Source of the DNA: Jiangella mangrovi
Lineage (GTDB): Bacteria; Actinomycetota; Actinomycetes; Jiangellales; Jiangellaceae
Reading direction: 5' to 3'
Length of the DNA stretch: 64,000 bases
Assembly: GCF_014204975.1 (NCBI RefSeq)
Contig: NZ_JACHMM010000001.1
Coordinates: 2,356,001 to 2,420,000, forward strand
Of the stretch, positions 1 to 8,293 are shown in pieces. A program made the translations under genes and the position numbers. The number at the start of each line of letters is the position of its first letter. Positions within the stretch are counted from its first letter, which is position 1. A model generated the notes under the pieces. It had not been told where the DNA came from. It did no database searches and saw only the letters and a program-made list of their open reading frames with translations.

Positions 1-903
1 GTTGGTGAACATGGCGCTGGCCCGGTTGGTGGAGCCCGGCTCGACCACGACGTCCCACTCGAATGGCACGTCGGCCAGCGGGCCGAACATCCAGATGCCG
101 CTGTGCCACATGGCCAGCTTGCCCTCGCGGAACAGCGTCGAGTCGAAGTCCGGCGTGCCCGCGCCCTCGGCCTCGGTCGGCATGACGGTGCCGGACTTGC
201 CGGCCAGCCAGGTGGCGGCCGCGATGCCCTCGGGGCTGTTGAACGCCGTCGCGCTGCCGTCGTCGGTGAGGAACTGGCCGCCGGCCTGGGCCAGCGCCTT
301 GTAGAACTCGTGGAACGTCGCGGGCTGGTAGTCGCCCCAGACGCCGGCTGCGGCGTCGGTCAGCGCGGTGGCGGCCGCCTGCTCGTCCTCCCAGGTCCAG
401 TCCGCCGTCGGCTCCGGCACGCCGGCCGCCGCGAACAGGTCCTTGTTGTAGAAGAGGACGACGTCACTGAACGACTCCGGCAGTCCGAGCTGGGCGCCGT
501 CGTGCTGGAAGGCCTCGAGCAGCGACGGCGTGTAGGCGCCGCCGTCGACGTCGAGTTCGGCCAGCGCGCCGCTCTCGGCGTAGGTCACGAAGTTCTCGTA
601 GTTGAGCTCGAACGCGTCGGCCTCGGTGCCGCCGGCGACCGCGGTCTGCAGCTTGGTGAAGTAGTCGGCGAACGGCGTCGTCTCGACCTGGACGTCGATG
701 CCGGGGTTCTCACTTTCGAACGACGCGACAATTGCTTCCAGGTTCTGCTCGTTGCCGCCGTTGGACGAGAACTCCATGTAGTGGACGACGGTCTGGCCGT
801 CTTCGCCGTTGGACTCACGGGTGGCGGAACCCTGCGAGCAGGCCGACAGGGCGAGCAGTGCGGCCGCGGCGGCGACGGTGCCGAGGCGGATCGAGTGGGC
901 CAT
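1..903 (-). CDS. Sugar ABC transporter substrate-binding lipoprotein (partial, C-terminus off the window)
   Basis: Extracellular solute-binding protein, family 1 type, that would capture a sugar outside the cell and hand it to the two permeases encoded just upstream. The N-terminus is a lipoprotein signal peptide: a basic start, a run of Ala/Leu, and the lipobox LSAC with Cys near residue 22. Downstream text such as VVHYMEFSSNGGNEQNLEAI and a later FYNKDLF motif are typical of this family. ATG at 903 has a GGAG ribosome site five bases upstream. The reading frame stays open to position 1, so about 300 residues are visible and the C-terminal part lies outside. It is the last visible gene of a four-gene operon. 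No ATPase gene is visible; such systems often share a common MsiK-type ATPase. The actual sugar cannot be told. Confidence 0.9.
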   Translation of the reverse strand, partial: MAHSIRLGTVAAAAALLALSACSQGSATRESNGEDGQTVVHYMEFSSNGGNEQNLEAIVASFESENPGIDVQVETTPFADYFTKLQTAVAGGTEADAFELNYENFVTYAESGALAELDVDGGAYTPSLLEAFQHDGAQLGLPESFSDVVLFYNKDLFAAAGVPEPTADWTWEDEQAAATALTDAAAGVWGDYQPATFHEFYKALAQAGGQFLTDDGSATAFNSPEGIAAATWLAGKSGTVMPTEAEGAGTPDFDSTLFREGKLAMWHSGIWMFGPLADVPFEWDVVVEPGSTNRASAMFTN

Positions 904-927
904 GGGAACTCCGTTTCGAGTCGAGCG

Positions 928-1728
928 TCACTTGAGCCCGGAGCGGGCGACGCCTTGGATGACGTATTTCTGCGCCGCGAGGTAGAGCACGGCGATCGGG
1001 ACGATGCTGATCACGGAGCCGGCCATCACCACGTCCCACTCGGTGGTGAACTGGCCGTGCAGGGTGGACAGGCCGAGCGGCAGCGTCATCAGCTCCGGCG
1101 AGCGGATGACCACCAGCGGCCAGAGGAAGCTGTTCCAGCTGGACATGAACGCGAGGACGGCGAAGGTCGCCAGCGCCGGGCGGATCAGCGGCCAGACGAC
1201 GGAGACGAAGATGCGCAGGTGCCCGGCGCCGTCGATGGTGGCCGCCTCGTCCAGCTCGATCGGCACCTGCGCGACGGCCTGCCGGAGCAGGAAGACGCCG
1301 AACGCGGACGCGATGCTCGGGGCCAGCAGGGCGGCGTAGGTGTCGACGAGGTTCAGCTCGCGCATCTCGATGAACAGCGGCACGACGAGCACCTGCATCG
1401 GCACCATGAGGGTCGCGAGGTAGACGAGGAACAGCGCGTTGCGGCCGGGGAAGTCGAGCCGGGCGAACGCGTAGGCGGCCATCGCGCTGGTGACGAGTTG
1501 CAGCAGCGTCGACGCGACGGCGATCCAGAGGCTGTTCGCCAGGATCCGCCAGAACGGCATCGCCTCGAGCAGCGTGCGGTAGGCGTCCAGGCCGGGCTCG
1601 TCGGGGATCAGGTCGGGCGTGCCCAGGCCGGCGCCGGGCGTGAGCGAGGTGATCACCGTCCAGGCGAACGGGAACAGCATGACCAGCGCGCCGACGGTGA
1701 CGGCTGTGTAGAGCGCGGGCCTACGCAT
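928..1728 (-). CDS. Carbohydrate ABC transporter permease, MalG type
   Basis: Inner-membrane subunit of a sugar importer, 266 residues, with about six hydrophobic segments. The cytoplasmic EAA loop that docks the ATPase is clear near residues 160-190 (ELDEAATIDGAGHLRIF). Its start overlaps the stop of the upstream permease by eight bases, so the two are probably translated together. The usual order of the family, MalF-like then MalG-like, is kept. It is followed after 24 bases by the binding-protein gene. Confidence 0.93.
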   Translation of the reverse strand: MRRPALYTAVTVGALVMLFPFAWTVITSLTPGAGLGTPDLIPDEPGLDAYRTLLEAMPFWRILANSLWIAVASTLLQLVTSAMAAYAFARLDFPGRNALFLVYLATLMVPMQVLVVPLFIEMRELNLVDTYAALLAPSIASAFGVFLLRQAVAQVPIELDEAATIDGAGHLRIFVSVVWPLIRPALATFAVLAFMSSWNSFLWPLVVIRSPELMTLPLGLSTLHGQFTTEWDVVMAGSVISIVPIAVLYLAAQKYVIQGVARSGLK

Positions 1729-2686
1729 AGGTCACCCACCGGCGCTGGCCGCGGACCTGGACGATCGTGACCACGAGCACCACTAGGAAGAGCAGCCACG
1801 ACAGCGCCGACGCGTCGCCGGCCCGGCCGTAGCGGAACGTGAGGTCGTAGATCTGCTGCACGACGACCTCGGTGGCGCCGGCCGGTCCGCCGCCGGTCAT
1901 GACGTACACCTGGTCGAACACCTGGAAGCCGTTGATCAGCGAGATGACGACCACGAAGAAGGTCGACGGCGACAGCAGCGGCAGCGTGACGTGGCGGAAC
2001 CGCTGCCAGGCGCTCGTGCCGTCGACCCGCGCCGCGTCGTACAGCTCGCCGGGGATCGCCTGCAGGCCGGCCAGCAGGATGATCATGACGAAGCCGAGGT
2101 CCTTCCAGGCCGACGCCAGGATCACCGACGGCATCGCCCAGGTCGGGTCGGTCCACCAGCCGGGGCCGTCGATGCCGACCAGCCCGAGCACGTGGTTGAC
2201 CAGGCCGTTCGACGGGCTCAGCAGCCAGCGCCACAACAGCGCGACGACCACCCAGCTGGTGACGACCGGCAGGAAGTAGGCGGCCCTCAGGACGTTGCGG
2301 CCCTTGAGCGCGGTGTTGAGCGCGAGGGCGGCGCCGAGGCCCAGGAGGTAGACGAGCGGCAGGTAGCCGGCGATGTAGCCGAGCGTGTGCCCGAACGCGG
2401 CCCACGTGTCGCCGTCGGCCAGCAGCTCGCGGAAGTTCGCCAGGCCGACGAACTCCATGGGGGTGATGAGGTTCCAGTCATGCAGCGCCACCCACAGCGA
2501 GCTGACCATCGGGACCAGCGTGAACAGCGTCAGCGGGATCAGGCTCGGCGCCAGGAACAGTGCGACGATGCCGGCGTAGCGCAGCCGGTTGCCGCCGTGG
2601 CGCAGGGCGTTCCGGTTCCGTCGTCGTCTGCTGGGTGGCGACGGCGTCAGCTGCGGGCCGGTGCGGGGCGCGGTCGAGGTGCTCAT
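1721..2686 (-). CDS. Carbohydrate ABC transporter permease, MalF type
   Basis: Inner-membrane sugar permease subunit of 321 residues. A basic, proline-rich N-terminal stretch of about 35 residues precedes the first membrane span. The EAA loop reads ELYDAARVDGTSAWQRF near residue 220. The frame stays open upstream, but ATG at 2686 is chosen because it overlaps the stop of the ROK gene as ATGA and gives the expected family length. It pairs with the MalG-type permease and lipoprotein that follow. Confidence 0.93.
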   Translation of the reverse strand: MSTSTAPRTGPQLTPSPPSRRRRNRNALRHGGNRLRYAGIVALFLAPSLIPLTLFTLVPMVSSLWVALHDWNLITPMEFVGLANFRELLADGDTWAAFGHTLGYIAGYLPLVYLLGLGAALALNTALKGRNVLRAAYFLPVVTSWVVVALLWRWLLSPSNGLVNHVLGLVGIDGPGWWTDPTWAMPSVILASAWKDLGFVMIILLAGLQAIPGELYDAARVDGTSAWQRFRHVTLPLLSPSTFFVVVISLINGFQVFDQVYVMTGGGPAGATEVVVQQIYDLTFRYGRAGDASALSWLLFLVVLVVTIVQVRGQRRWVTYA

Positions 2687-3846
2687 GACAGCTCCCCGGC
2701 CAGGGCGCCGCCGAGCCGGGCCCGGACCAGCTCGCCCTGGCCGCCGGTCGCGCCGGCCGCGTCGTACGGCGTCGCGAGGACGAGGGCGGCGGCCCCCAGT
2801 GCCCACGACGTGTCGTCCCACGACTCGACGACGACGGGGACGCCGCGGCGCGACGGCATGAGGTGCGCGCGGAGGCTGGGCTCGAAACCGGGACGCCAGT
2901 GCTCCCAGGCGCGCGTGCCCTCGCCGAGCACGATGACGACCTCCGGGTCCATGACGTTGATCAGCCCGGCGACGCCGCGGCCGAACAGCTCGCCGGCCGC
3001 CGCGAAGATCGTCGCGTCGGGAGCGTCCAGCCCGGCCTCGCGGGCGGCGCGGAGCAGCGCCTCCTGGCCGACGGACGCCTCGAGGCAGCCGGTGTTGCCG
3101 CACGAGCAGCGCGGCCCGTCGGGGCGGACGGGGAAGTGGCCGAACTCGCCGGCGCCGCCGTTCGTCCCCCGGTAGACGCTGCCGTCGACGACCAGCCCGG
3201 CGCCCACACCGCGCCCGATCGTGACGACGAGGAAGTTCCGGTGGTCGCGGCCCTTGCCGTACAGCCGCTCGGCGACGGCGAGCGCGTTGACGTCGTTCTC
3301 GACGAGGACAGGGACGGGGAGGGCGGCGCGCAGCCGGGCGCCGAGGGCGAGGCGCTGCCAGCCCAGAGTCGGCGCGTCGACGGCGCCCGCCTCCTGGTCG
3401 TCGACCGCCCCGGGGACGCAGATGCCCACACCCAGGATCGGCGCGTCGTTCTCGTCCGCGGGCGCCTCGGCCAATGGCTGGAGCAGGTCGACCAGCCGGT
3501 CGGGGGCGTCGGCGGCCGTCGCGTCGAACGGGTACTCCCAGGACTGCCGCACCTGGCCGTCGAGCCCGACGTCGACGACGGCGACGTGGTCGGCGGCGAC
3601 CTTCGCGCCCAGCGCCCGCCCGGCCGACCCCACGAGCCCCAGCAGCACTGCCGGACGACCGCCGCGGGACGGGCGGTGCTCGACCTCGGCGACCAGGCCG
3701 CGCGCCACCAGATCCTTCACGATCTGCGTGACGGTGGCCGGGCTGACCCCCAGCATGCGGGCGATGTCCGTCCTGCTCAGCGGGCCGGACGTGCCCAGCG
3801 CGGCCAGGACGGCCGAGCGGGTGAGGTCACCGCGGGGAACGGGCAT
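2683..3846 (-). CDS. ROK-family transcriptional repressor
   Basis: Sugar-responsive regulator of the NagC/XylR type, 387 residues. Residues 1-75 form a winged helix (LSRTDIARMLGVSPATVTQI). The rest is a ROK sugar-kinase-like fold with the zinc signature CSCGNTGCLE near residue 250 and a nucleotide-type loop IGRGVGAG. A GTG at 3861 is in frame, but ATG at 3846 has AAGGAAG six bases upstream, which makes it the better start. It is the first gene of the sugar ABC operon and overlaps the first permease by four bases, so it very likely controls the operon. A small inverted repeat at 3863-3874 sits directly in front and may be its operator. Confidence 0.92.
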   Translation of the reverse strand: MPVPRGDLTRSAVLAALGTSGPLSRTDIARMLGVSPATVTQIVKDLVARGLVAEVEHRPSRGGRPAVLLGLVGSAGRALGAKVAADHVAVVDVGLDGQVRQSWEYPFDATAADAPDRLVDLLQPLAEAPADENDAPILGVGICVPGAVDDQEAGAVDAPTLGWQRLALGARLRAALPVPVLVENDVNALAVAERLYGKGRDHRNFLVVTIGRGVGAGLVVDGSVYRGTNGGAGEFGHFPVRPDGPRCSCGNTGCLEASVGQEALLRAAREAGLDAPDATIFAAAGELFGRGVAGLINVMDPEVVIVLGEGTRAWEHWRPGFEPSLRAHLMPSRRGVPVVVESWDDTSWALGAAALVLATPYDAAGATGGQGELVRARLGGALAGELS

Positions 3847-3862
3847 CAGCACTTCCTTCACA

Positions 3863-3874
3863 ACTAAAGTTAGT
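3863..3874. promoter_or_regulatory. Inverted repeat ahead of the ROK gene, possible operator
   Basis: The sequence ACTAAAGTTAGT has perfect five-base arms around a two-base centre. It is AT-rich in a very GC-rich region and lies immediately upstream of the ribosome site of the ROK gene. ROK regulators commonly bind AT-rich palindromes at their own operon. The assignment is inferred from position and symmetry. Confidence 0.45.
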
Positions 3875-3901
3875 CATAAAGGAACACCTGCGGCATCACG
3901 C

Positions 3902-3924
3902 TGTCAAGTCCAGAATCCTTGACA
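3902..3924. promoter_or_regulatory. Symmetric divergent -35-like elements between the ROK operon and the 134-aa gene
   Basis: TGTCAAG (3902-3908) and CTTGACA (3918-3924) form a perfect seven-base inverted repeat with a nine-base centre. Each arm reads TTGACA on one strand, the consensus -35 hexamer. On the plus strand, CAGGCT at 3942-3947 is a weak -10 candidate at 17 bases. No convincing -10 is seen for the minus strand. It may instead be an operator for a shared regulator. Confidence 0.4.
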
Positions 3925-3990
3925 AACTTTCTTGTCGGTAGCAGGCTGAGTGCTGGTGAATGCGTGGTACGACGAACAGGAGAGGCGCCG

Positions 3991-4395
3991 ATGAGCACCA
4001 AGACCGTGGCCGAGAAGCTGCTGGTGAAACCCGGAACGTCGGTGTGGGTGTCGCACCCCGACCGGCGCGAGCTGCTGGACCCGCTGCCCGCCGACGTCCG
4101 GACCGTCGAGGGTCCCGCCGACGCGGGCGTGGCCGTGGTCTTCGCCGACGACGCGGCGTCGGTCCGGACCGTCCTCGAGCAGCACCGCGCGACCGTGACG
4201 GCGCCGCCGGTGGTCTGGATCGCCTACCCGAAGGGCGGCCGGTCGGACATCAACCGCGACACGCTCTGGCCGATCGTCGCCGAGTTCGGGCTGCGCCCCA
4301 ACGGCCAGGTCGCCGTCGACGACGTGTGGTCGGCACTGCGGTTCCGCGCGTCCAAGCCGGGTGAGCCGCCCTTCACCGGCGGCGCGAAGAAGTAG
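3991..4395 (+). CDS. Conserved actinobacterial protein of unknown function
   Basis: Soluble protein of 134 residues with no signal peptide or membrane span. ATG at 3991 is chosen because AGGAGAGG lies at 3978-3985; the frame is open further upstream but without a ribosome site. The middle carries a strongly patterned block, VWIAYPKGGRSDINRDTLWP, and the end reads DDVWSALRFR. I recognise this as a common actinobacterial hypothetical protein but cannot give it a function. It is divergent from the sugar operon and convergent with the helicase gene, so neighbours do not explain it. Confidence 0.85.
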   Translation: MSTKTVAEKLLVKPGTSVWVSHPDRRELLDPLPADVRTVEGPADAGVAVVFADDAASVRTVLEQHRATVTAPPVVWIAYPKGGRSDINRDTLWPIVAEFGLRPNGQVAVDDVWSALRFRASKPGEPPFTGGAKK

Positions 4396-4540
4396 CCGGG
4401 CGCCCGGCCGGCAGGGCGGCGCCGGGCTGGCGCCGGGCGTCGACGGCGAGAGTGTCGGTGCCCGCCCCTAGGGTGGGCACCCTCCCAACCGGGCGGGGAC
4501 CAGCACCGCACCGAAGCGATCCCGAAACCCGGCCGGCCCC

Positions 4541-4592
4541 GTGATCATCGGCGATCGCTGGCGTCAGGGCACCAGCAATCGCCGATGATCAC
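4541..4592. terminator. Long perfect-looking hairpin between convergent genes
   Basis: Arms GTGATCATCGGCGAT (4541-4555) and its exact complement (4578-4592) extend, after one mismatch, by GCTGG/CCAGC, giving a stem of about 20 pairs and a ten-base loop. It lies between the convergent 134-aa gene and the helicase gene and has no T-run. It may end transcription from both sides. It shares its GTGATCA boundary, stem length and loop length with the hairpin at 40912-40959. Confidence 0.6.
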
Positions 4593-4602
4593 GAGGAGTG
4601 GA

Positions 4603-6306
4603 TCAGCGGCGGCGGAGCGAGGCCGAGAAGGTGTCGGCGGTTCGCGTCGACGACGTGGGCGCGCCGGAGCGGCCGCGACCGCCGCCGCCTCCGCGCCGGG
4701 TGCTCTGCGTCGGCTCGGCGGACTGGCCGGAACGGTCCTGGCGCGGCTTGGCGGCCGTGCGCTCGCCGTGCCCGGCCGAGCCGCGTCCGGCCGAGCGGTT
4801 CCCGCCGGTCGTGCCGGAGCTGACGCCGTCGGCACCCCGTCCCGAGCGTCCGCCGCGGCGGCGTCGCGATCGACCCCGTCCGTCCGGCTCGCCGGCGGTC
4901 CCAGCGGCCGAGCCAGAGCCCGCCCGCGAGCCGCGCCCACGGCCGCGACCACCGGCGCCCGTCGGAGCGGGAGCGGCCGGCTCGGGCGGAGCGACCAGCG
5001 GCGCCGCCGGGCCGGTGAGGCCGGTGATGGCCGGGTGGCCGGGCGAGACGCGGGTGATCGAGGGGGTGATGCCGGCCTGCCGGGTCAGGGTGCGCACGTC
5101 GGCCGTCTGGTCGGGCGTCATGACGGTGACCACGACGCCGTCGGCGCCGGCCCGGGCGGTGCGGCCGGAGCGGTGCAGGTAGGCCTTGTGCTCGGCGGGC
5201 GGGTCGACGTGGACGACCAGGCTCACGTCGTCGACGTGGATGCCGCGGGCGGCGATGTCGGTGGCGACCAGTACGCGCGCCGTCCCCGCCGAGAAGGCCG
5301 CGAGGTTCCGCTCGCGTGCGCCCTGGCTGAGGTTGCCGTGCAGGTCGACAGCGGGGATGCCGGCGGCGGTGAGGACCTTCGCCAGCTTCTTCGCGCCGTG
5401 CTTGGTGCGGGCGAACAGCAGCGTGCGCCCGAGCCCGGAGGCCAGCTCGCGCACGACCAGCGCCTTCTCGCCCGCCTCGACGGCCATGACGTGGTGCGCC
5501 ATGGTCGAGACGGGGGCGACCGCCGGCGCCGTCGAGTGCAGCACCGGGTCGTTCAGGTACCGCCGCACCAGCAGGTCGACCCCGTTGTCGAGGGTCGCAG
5601 AGAACAGCAGCCGCTGGCCGCCCCGCGGCGTGGCGTCGAGCAGGCGGCGGACCGCGGGCAGGAACCCGAGGTCGGCCATGTGGTCGGCCTCGTCGAGGAC
5701 GGTGACCTCGACGGCGCCGAGGTCGCAGAAGCCCTGCGCGATGAGGTCCTCGAGCCGGCCGGGGCAGGCGACGAGCACGTCGACGCCGTTCTTGAGCGCC
5801 TTGACCTGCGGGCCCTGGCCGACGCCGCCGAAGACGGTGGCGAGGCGCAGCCCGGTGGCCGCGGCGAGCGGCGCGACGGTGGCGGCGACCTGGTTGGCGA
5901 GCTCGCGGGTCGGGACGAGCACCAGAGCGCGCGGCCGGCGTGCCTGGCGCGGCGCGCCCGAGGCGACCAGCCGGGCGATCGTCGGCACGGAGAAAGCGAT
6001 GGTCTTGCCCGACCCGGTCTGCCCGCGGCCGAGCACGTCGTGCCCGGCGAGGGTGTCGGGCAGGGTCGCGGCCTGGATGGGGAACGGGGTGGTGACGCCC
6101 TCGGCGGCGAGGGCGGCGACGATCCGAGCGGGGACGCCGAGCTCGGCGAACGAGCGCGCGTCGGCGACGGCCGGCGTGACGGTGGCGGCTCGCGCCACCG
6201 CCGGCTCGGCGGCCGGGTGAGGACTGGTGACCGCTGCCGGGCGGCGGCGGTTGCGGGGGCGGCGGCGAGCGCCGTCGCCCCGCGACGTGCGGGTGTCGAT
6301 GGTCAC
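4603..6306 (-). CDS. DEAD-box RNA helicase with basic RG-rich tail
   Basis: ATP-dependent RNA helicase of the RhlE/DbpA class, 567 residues, likely acting in ribosome assembly or RNA turnover, especially in the cold. Motifs in order: GQTGSGKT (about 95-102), PTRELA (about 132-137), DEAD (205-208), SAT (236-238), and HRSGRTARAG (about 378-387). From about residue 430 the protein is a low-complexity tail rich in Arg, Gly and Ser, typical for RNA-binding extensions. GTG at 6306 (VTIDTR) is chosen because GGAAGGA stands seven bases before it; the open frame upstream to 6363 lacks such a site. It is divergent from the cupin gene. Confidence 0.93.
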   Translation of the reverse strand: MTIDTRTSRGDGARRRPRNRRRPAAVTSPHPAAEPAVARAATVTPAVADARSFAELGVPARIVAALAAEGVTTPFPIQAATLPDTLAGHDVLGRGQTGSGKTIAFSVPTIARLVASGAPRQARRPRALVLVPTRELANQVAATVAPLAAATGLRLATVFGGVGQGPQVKALKNGVDVLVACPGRLEDLIAQGFCDLGAVEVTVLDEADHMADLGFLPAVRRLLDATPRGGQRLLFSATLDNGVDLLVRRYLNDPVLHSTAPAVAPVSTMAHHVMAVEAGEKALVVRELASGLGRTLLFARTKHGAKKLAKVLTAAGIPAVDLHGNLSQGARERNLAAFSAGTARVLVATDIAARGIHVDDVSLVVHVDPPAEHKAYLHRSGRTARAGADGVVVTVMTPDQTADVRTLTRQAGITPSITRVSPGHPAITGLTGPAAPLVAPPEPAAPAPTGAGGRGRGRGSRAGSGSAAGTAGEPDGRGRSRRRRGGRSGRGADGVSSGTTGGNRSAGRGSAGHGERTAAKPRQDRSGQSAEPTQSTRRGGGGGRGRSGAPTSSTRTADTFSASLRRR

Positions 6307-6490
6307 AGACGTCCTTCCGAGGACGTGGAGGGAGTGGCCGGTCACGAGGGGGACGCCCGTCATCGGGAAGGGGGACCTGCGCCTGGAAAGGCGCGTCGCA
6401 CTCGACCTCGGGGACGTGCACTCACGTCCCGTCGGTGCCTAGTCTGCCTCATCGGGCCCTCGGTCACCAACCGAGCCCGCCGCGCACGAG

Positions 6491-6508
6491 GCGCGCGACG
6501 TCGCGCGC
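6491..6508. promoter_or_regulatory. 18-bp perfect palindrome before the cupin gene
   Basis: GCGCGCGACGTCGCGCGC is perfectly self-complementary and lies just upstream of the GAGAGGAG ribosome site of the cupin gene. It could be an operator or an RNA hairpin over the translation start. No regulator is identified. Chance is higher for GC-only palindromes in such a genome, so confidence is modest. Confidence 0.35.
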
Positions 6509-6523
6509 ACCGAGAGGAGAGCC

Positions 6524-7021
6524 ATGAGCTTCCCGCCCTACCCGCCCCAGCGCTACGACGGCGAGAACGGCGAGGTCAACGTCCAGCTCCGCCGCGCCGA
6601 CGCCCCGCCGGAGGTGACGTACGCCTCCGGCGTGACGGTCGACTACCTGGCCACCGGCGCCTCGACCGGCGGCGACTTCGGGCTCTACCGGTGGACGTTC
6701 GGCCCCGGCGAGTCCGGCCCGGGCCCGCACTTCCACCGCACCATCACGGAGTCGTTCTACGTCCTCACCGGCGCGGTCCTGCTCTTCGACGGCACGGACT
6801 GGGTCGAGGCGACCCAGGGCGACTTCCTGCACGTCCCGCCGGGCGGCGTGCACGGGTTCAAGAACGTCCTCGGCGAGCCGGCGTCGATGCTGCTCATGTT
6901 CACGCCCGGCGCGCCGCGCGAGGACTACTTCGAGACGCTCGCGGCGGTGTCGAAGGGGCTGGAGCTCAGCGAGGAGGAGCGCACGGCGTTCTACCTCCGC
7001 CACGACAACCACTGGGCCTGA
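6524..7021 (+). CDS. Cupin-domain protein
   Basis: Single-domain cupin of 165 residues, cytoplasmic. The two cupin motifs are complete: GPHFHRTITESFYVLTG (metal-binding His, His and Glu) and GDFLHVPPGGVHGF with the final His. This implies a metal-binding beta barrel, often an isomerase, dioxygenase or a sensor. ATG at 6524 follows the ribosome site GAGAGGAG. The substrate is unknown. It is convergent with the desaturase gene with only 21 bases between stops. Confidence 0.88.
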   Translation: MSFPPYPPQRYDGENGEVNVQLRRADAPPEVTYASGVTVDYLATGASTGGDFGLYRWTFGPGESGPGPHFHRTITESFYVLTGAVLLFDGTDWVEATQGDFLHVPPGGVHGFKNVLGEPASMLLMFTPGAPREDYFETLAAVSKGLELSEEERTAFYLRHDNHWA

Positions 7022-7042
7022 GCAGCCGACCCGGGGCGAGCC

Positions 7043-8122
7043 CTACGTCCGGTACTGCGCTGTCAGCGGACACTGGAACGGGTCGCGCGCCTTGAGGCCG
7101 ACGTCGTTGAGGTACTGCACGACGATCCGGTACGACCCGGTCAGCGTCGTCTCGGTGTAGGCGATGCCGTGCCGGGCGCAGAACTCCTTGACGATCGGCT
7201 GGGCGCGGCGCAGGTTGGGCCGCGGCATGCTCGGGAACAGGTGGTGCTCGACCTGGTAGTTGAGCCCACCCATGGCGAGGTCGACGACGGGGCCGCCGGT
7301 GATGTTGCGCGACATGAGCACCTGGCGGCGCAGGAAGTCGATCTTCATGGATGCGGGGACGATGGGCATGCCCTTGTGGTTGGGCGCGAACGCCCCGCCG
7401 AGCAGGACGCCGAACAGCCCCATCTGCACGCAGAAGAACGCGACGGCCTTGGCCGGCGGCAGCACGATGAACAGCGCCGCCAGGTAGCCGCCGAGCCGGA
7501 CGGTCATGAACAGGATCTCGACCCAGCGGTGCTCGAGACGCTCGCGGCGGAGGATGTTCTGGATGCTGTGCGCGTGCAGAGCGATGCCTTCGAGCAGCAG
7601 CAGCGGGAAGAAGAACCAGCCCTGCCGGTTGGCGAACCAGCGCCCGACCGGGCCGCGCTGGTCGTAGGCCGCGGGCGAGAACGCCAGCACCCCGGGCGCG
7701 ATGTCGGGGTCGGCGCCCTCCTTGTTCGGGTTGAGGTGGTGGCGCGTGTGCTTGCGCATCCACCAGCTGTAGCTGAGCCCGGCGAACAGCCCCGAGACCA
7801 CGCGGGCGGTCCACTCGTTCCAGCGGTGCGACGCGAAGATCTGCCGGTGGGCGCCCTCGTGGCCGATGAAGCCGAACTGGGCCAGCACGACGGCGAGCGC
7901 GGCGGCGAGCAGCAGCTGGTACCAGGAGTCGCCGAGCAGGGCGAAGCCGACCCAGATGGCGGCGAACGCGGCGATCGTGCCGCCGATGAGGGACCAGTAG
8001 AACGTGTACCGGCGCTTCAGCAGCCCGGCACCCTGGATGATCTTCGACAGCTCCGCGTAGGCGCTGACGTGCCGTTCCCGGGCGGTTCCGCGCGCAGGCG
8101 AACTCTCCATGGCCGTGGTCAT
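7043..8122 (-). CDS. Membrane fatty acid desaturase, front-end type
   Basis: Integral membrane di-iron desaturase of 359 residues. All three histidine boxes are present: HEGAH near residue 88, HTRHH near 124, and QVEHH near 291; the Q at the start of the third box is typical of front-end (delta-6-like) and related acyl-lipid desaturases. Four or more hydrophobic segments surround the boxes. It would introduce a double bond into membrane lipids with electrons from ferredoxin. ATG at 8122 is chosen with GAAGGG upstream; the frame is open to 8197 without a better site. A palindrome at 8167-8182 stands in its leader. Confidence 0.92.
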   Translation of the reverse strand: MTTAMESSPARGTARERHVSAYAELSKIIQGAGLLKRRYTFYWSLIGGTIAAFAAIWVGFALLGDSWYQLLLAAALAVVLAQFGFIGHEGAHRQIFASHRWNEWTARVVSGLFAGLSYSWWMRKHTRHHLNPNKEGADPDIAPGVLAFSPAAYDQRGPVGRWFANRQGWFFFPLLLLEGIALHAHSIQNILRRERLEHRWVEILFMTVRLGGYLAALFIVLPPAKAVAFFCVQMGLFGVLLGGAFAPNHKGMPIVPASMKIDFLRRQVLMSRNITGGPVVDLAMGGLNYQVEHHLFPSMPRPNLRRAQPIVKEFCARHGIAYTETTLTGSYRIVVQYLNDVGLKARDPFQCPLTAQYRT

Positions 8123-8166
8123 CAAAGGGGCACCCTTCTGGTGATCGCGGCCGTGCCCGGCCGAGG

Positions 8167-8182
8167 CGTCACAGCTGTGACG
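8167..8182. promoter_or_regulatory. 16-bp perfect palindrome upstream of the desaturase gene
   Basis: CGTCACAGCTGTGACG is perfectly symmetric and lies 45 bases before the desaturase start. A mixed-base palindrome of this length is unlikely by chance and its place suggests an operator. No regulator gene is adjacent, so the binder would act from elsewhere or be the kinase/regulator pair next door. Confidence 0.45.
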
Positions 8183-8293
8183 TCGTTGCTGCGTCAACGG
8201 CTCCGTCGTGACACGGGTTCCGGCAGCAACCAGAACCTATAGGTACCCACATACGCATGGCCACGCACGGACCGCGCATCGGACATGACGGGC

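Noticed and set aside
103-1770. A 555-codon frame on the plus strand opposite the sugar permease and binding-protein genes
   Set aside because: It is Arg/Gly-rich nonsense mirrored from the GC-rich genes on the other strand, which have clear family motifs.
4585-7095. An 836-codon plus-strand frame through the helicase and cupin genes
   Set aside because: Its composition is that of a shadow, and it crosses two well-supported genes in other frames.
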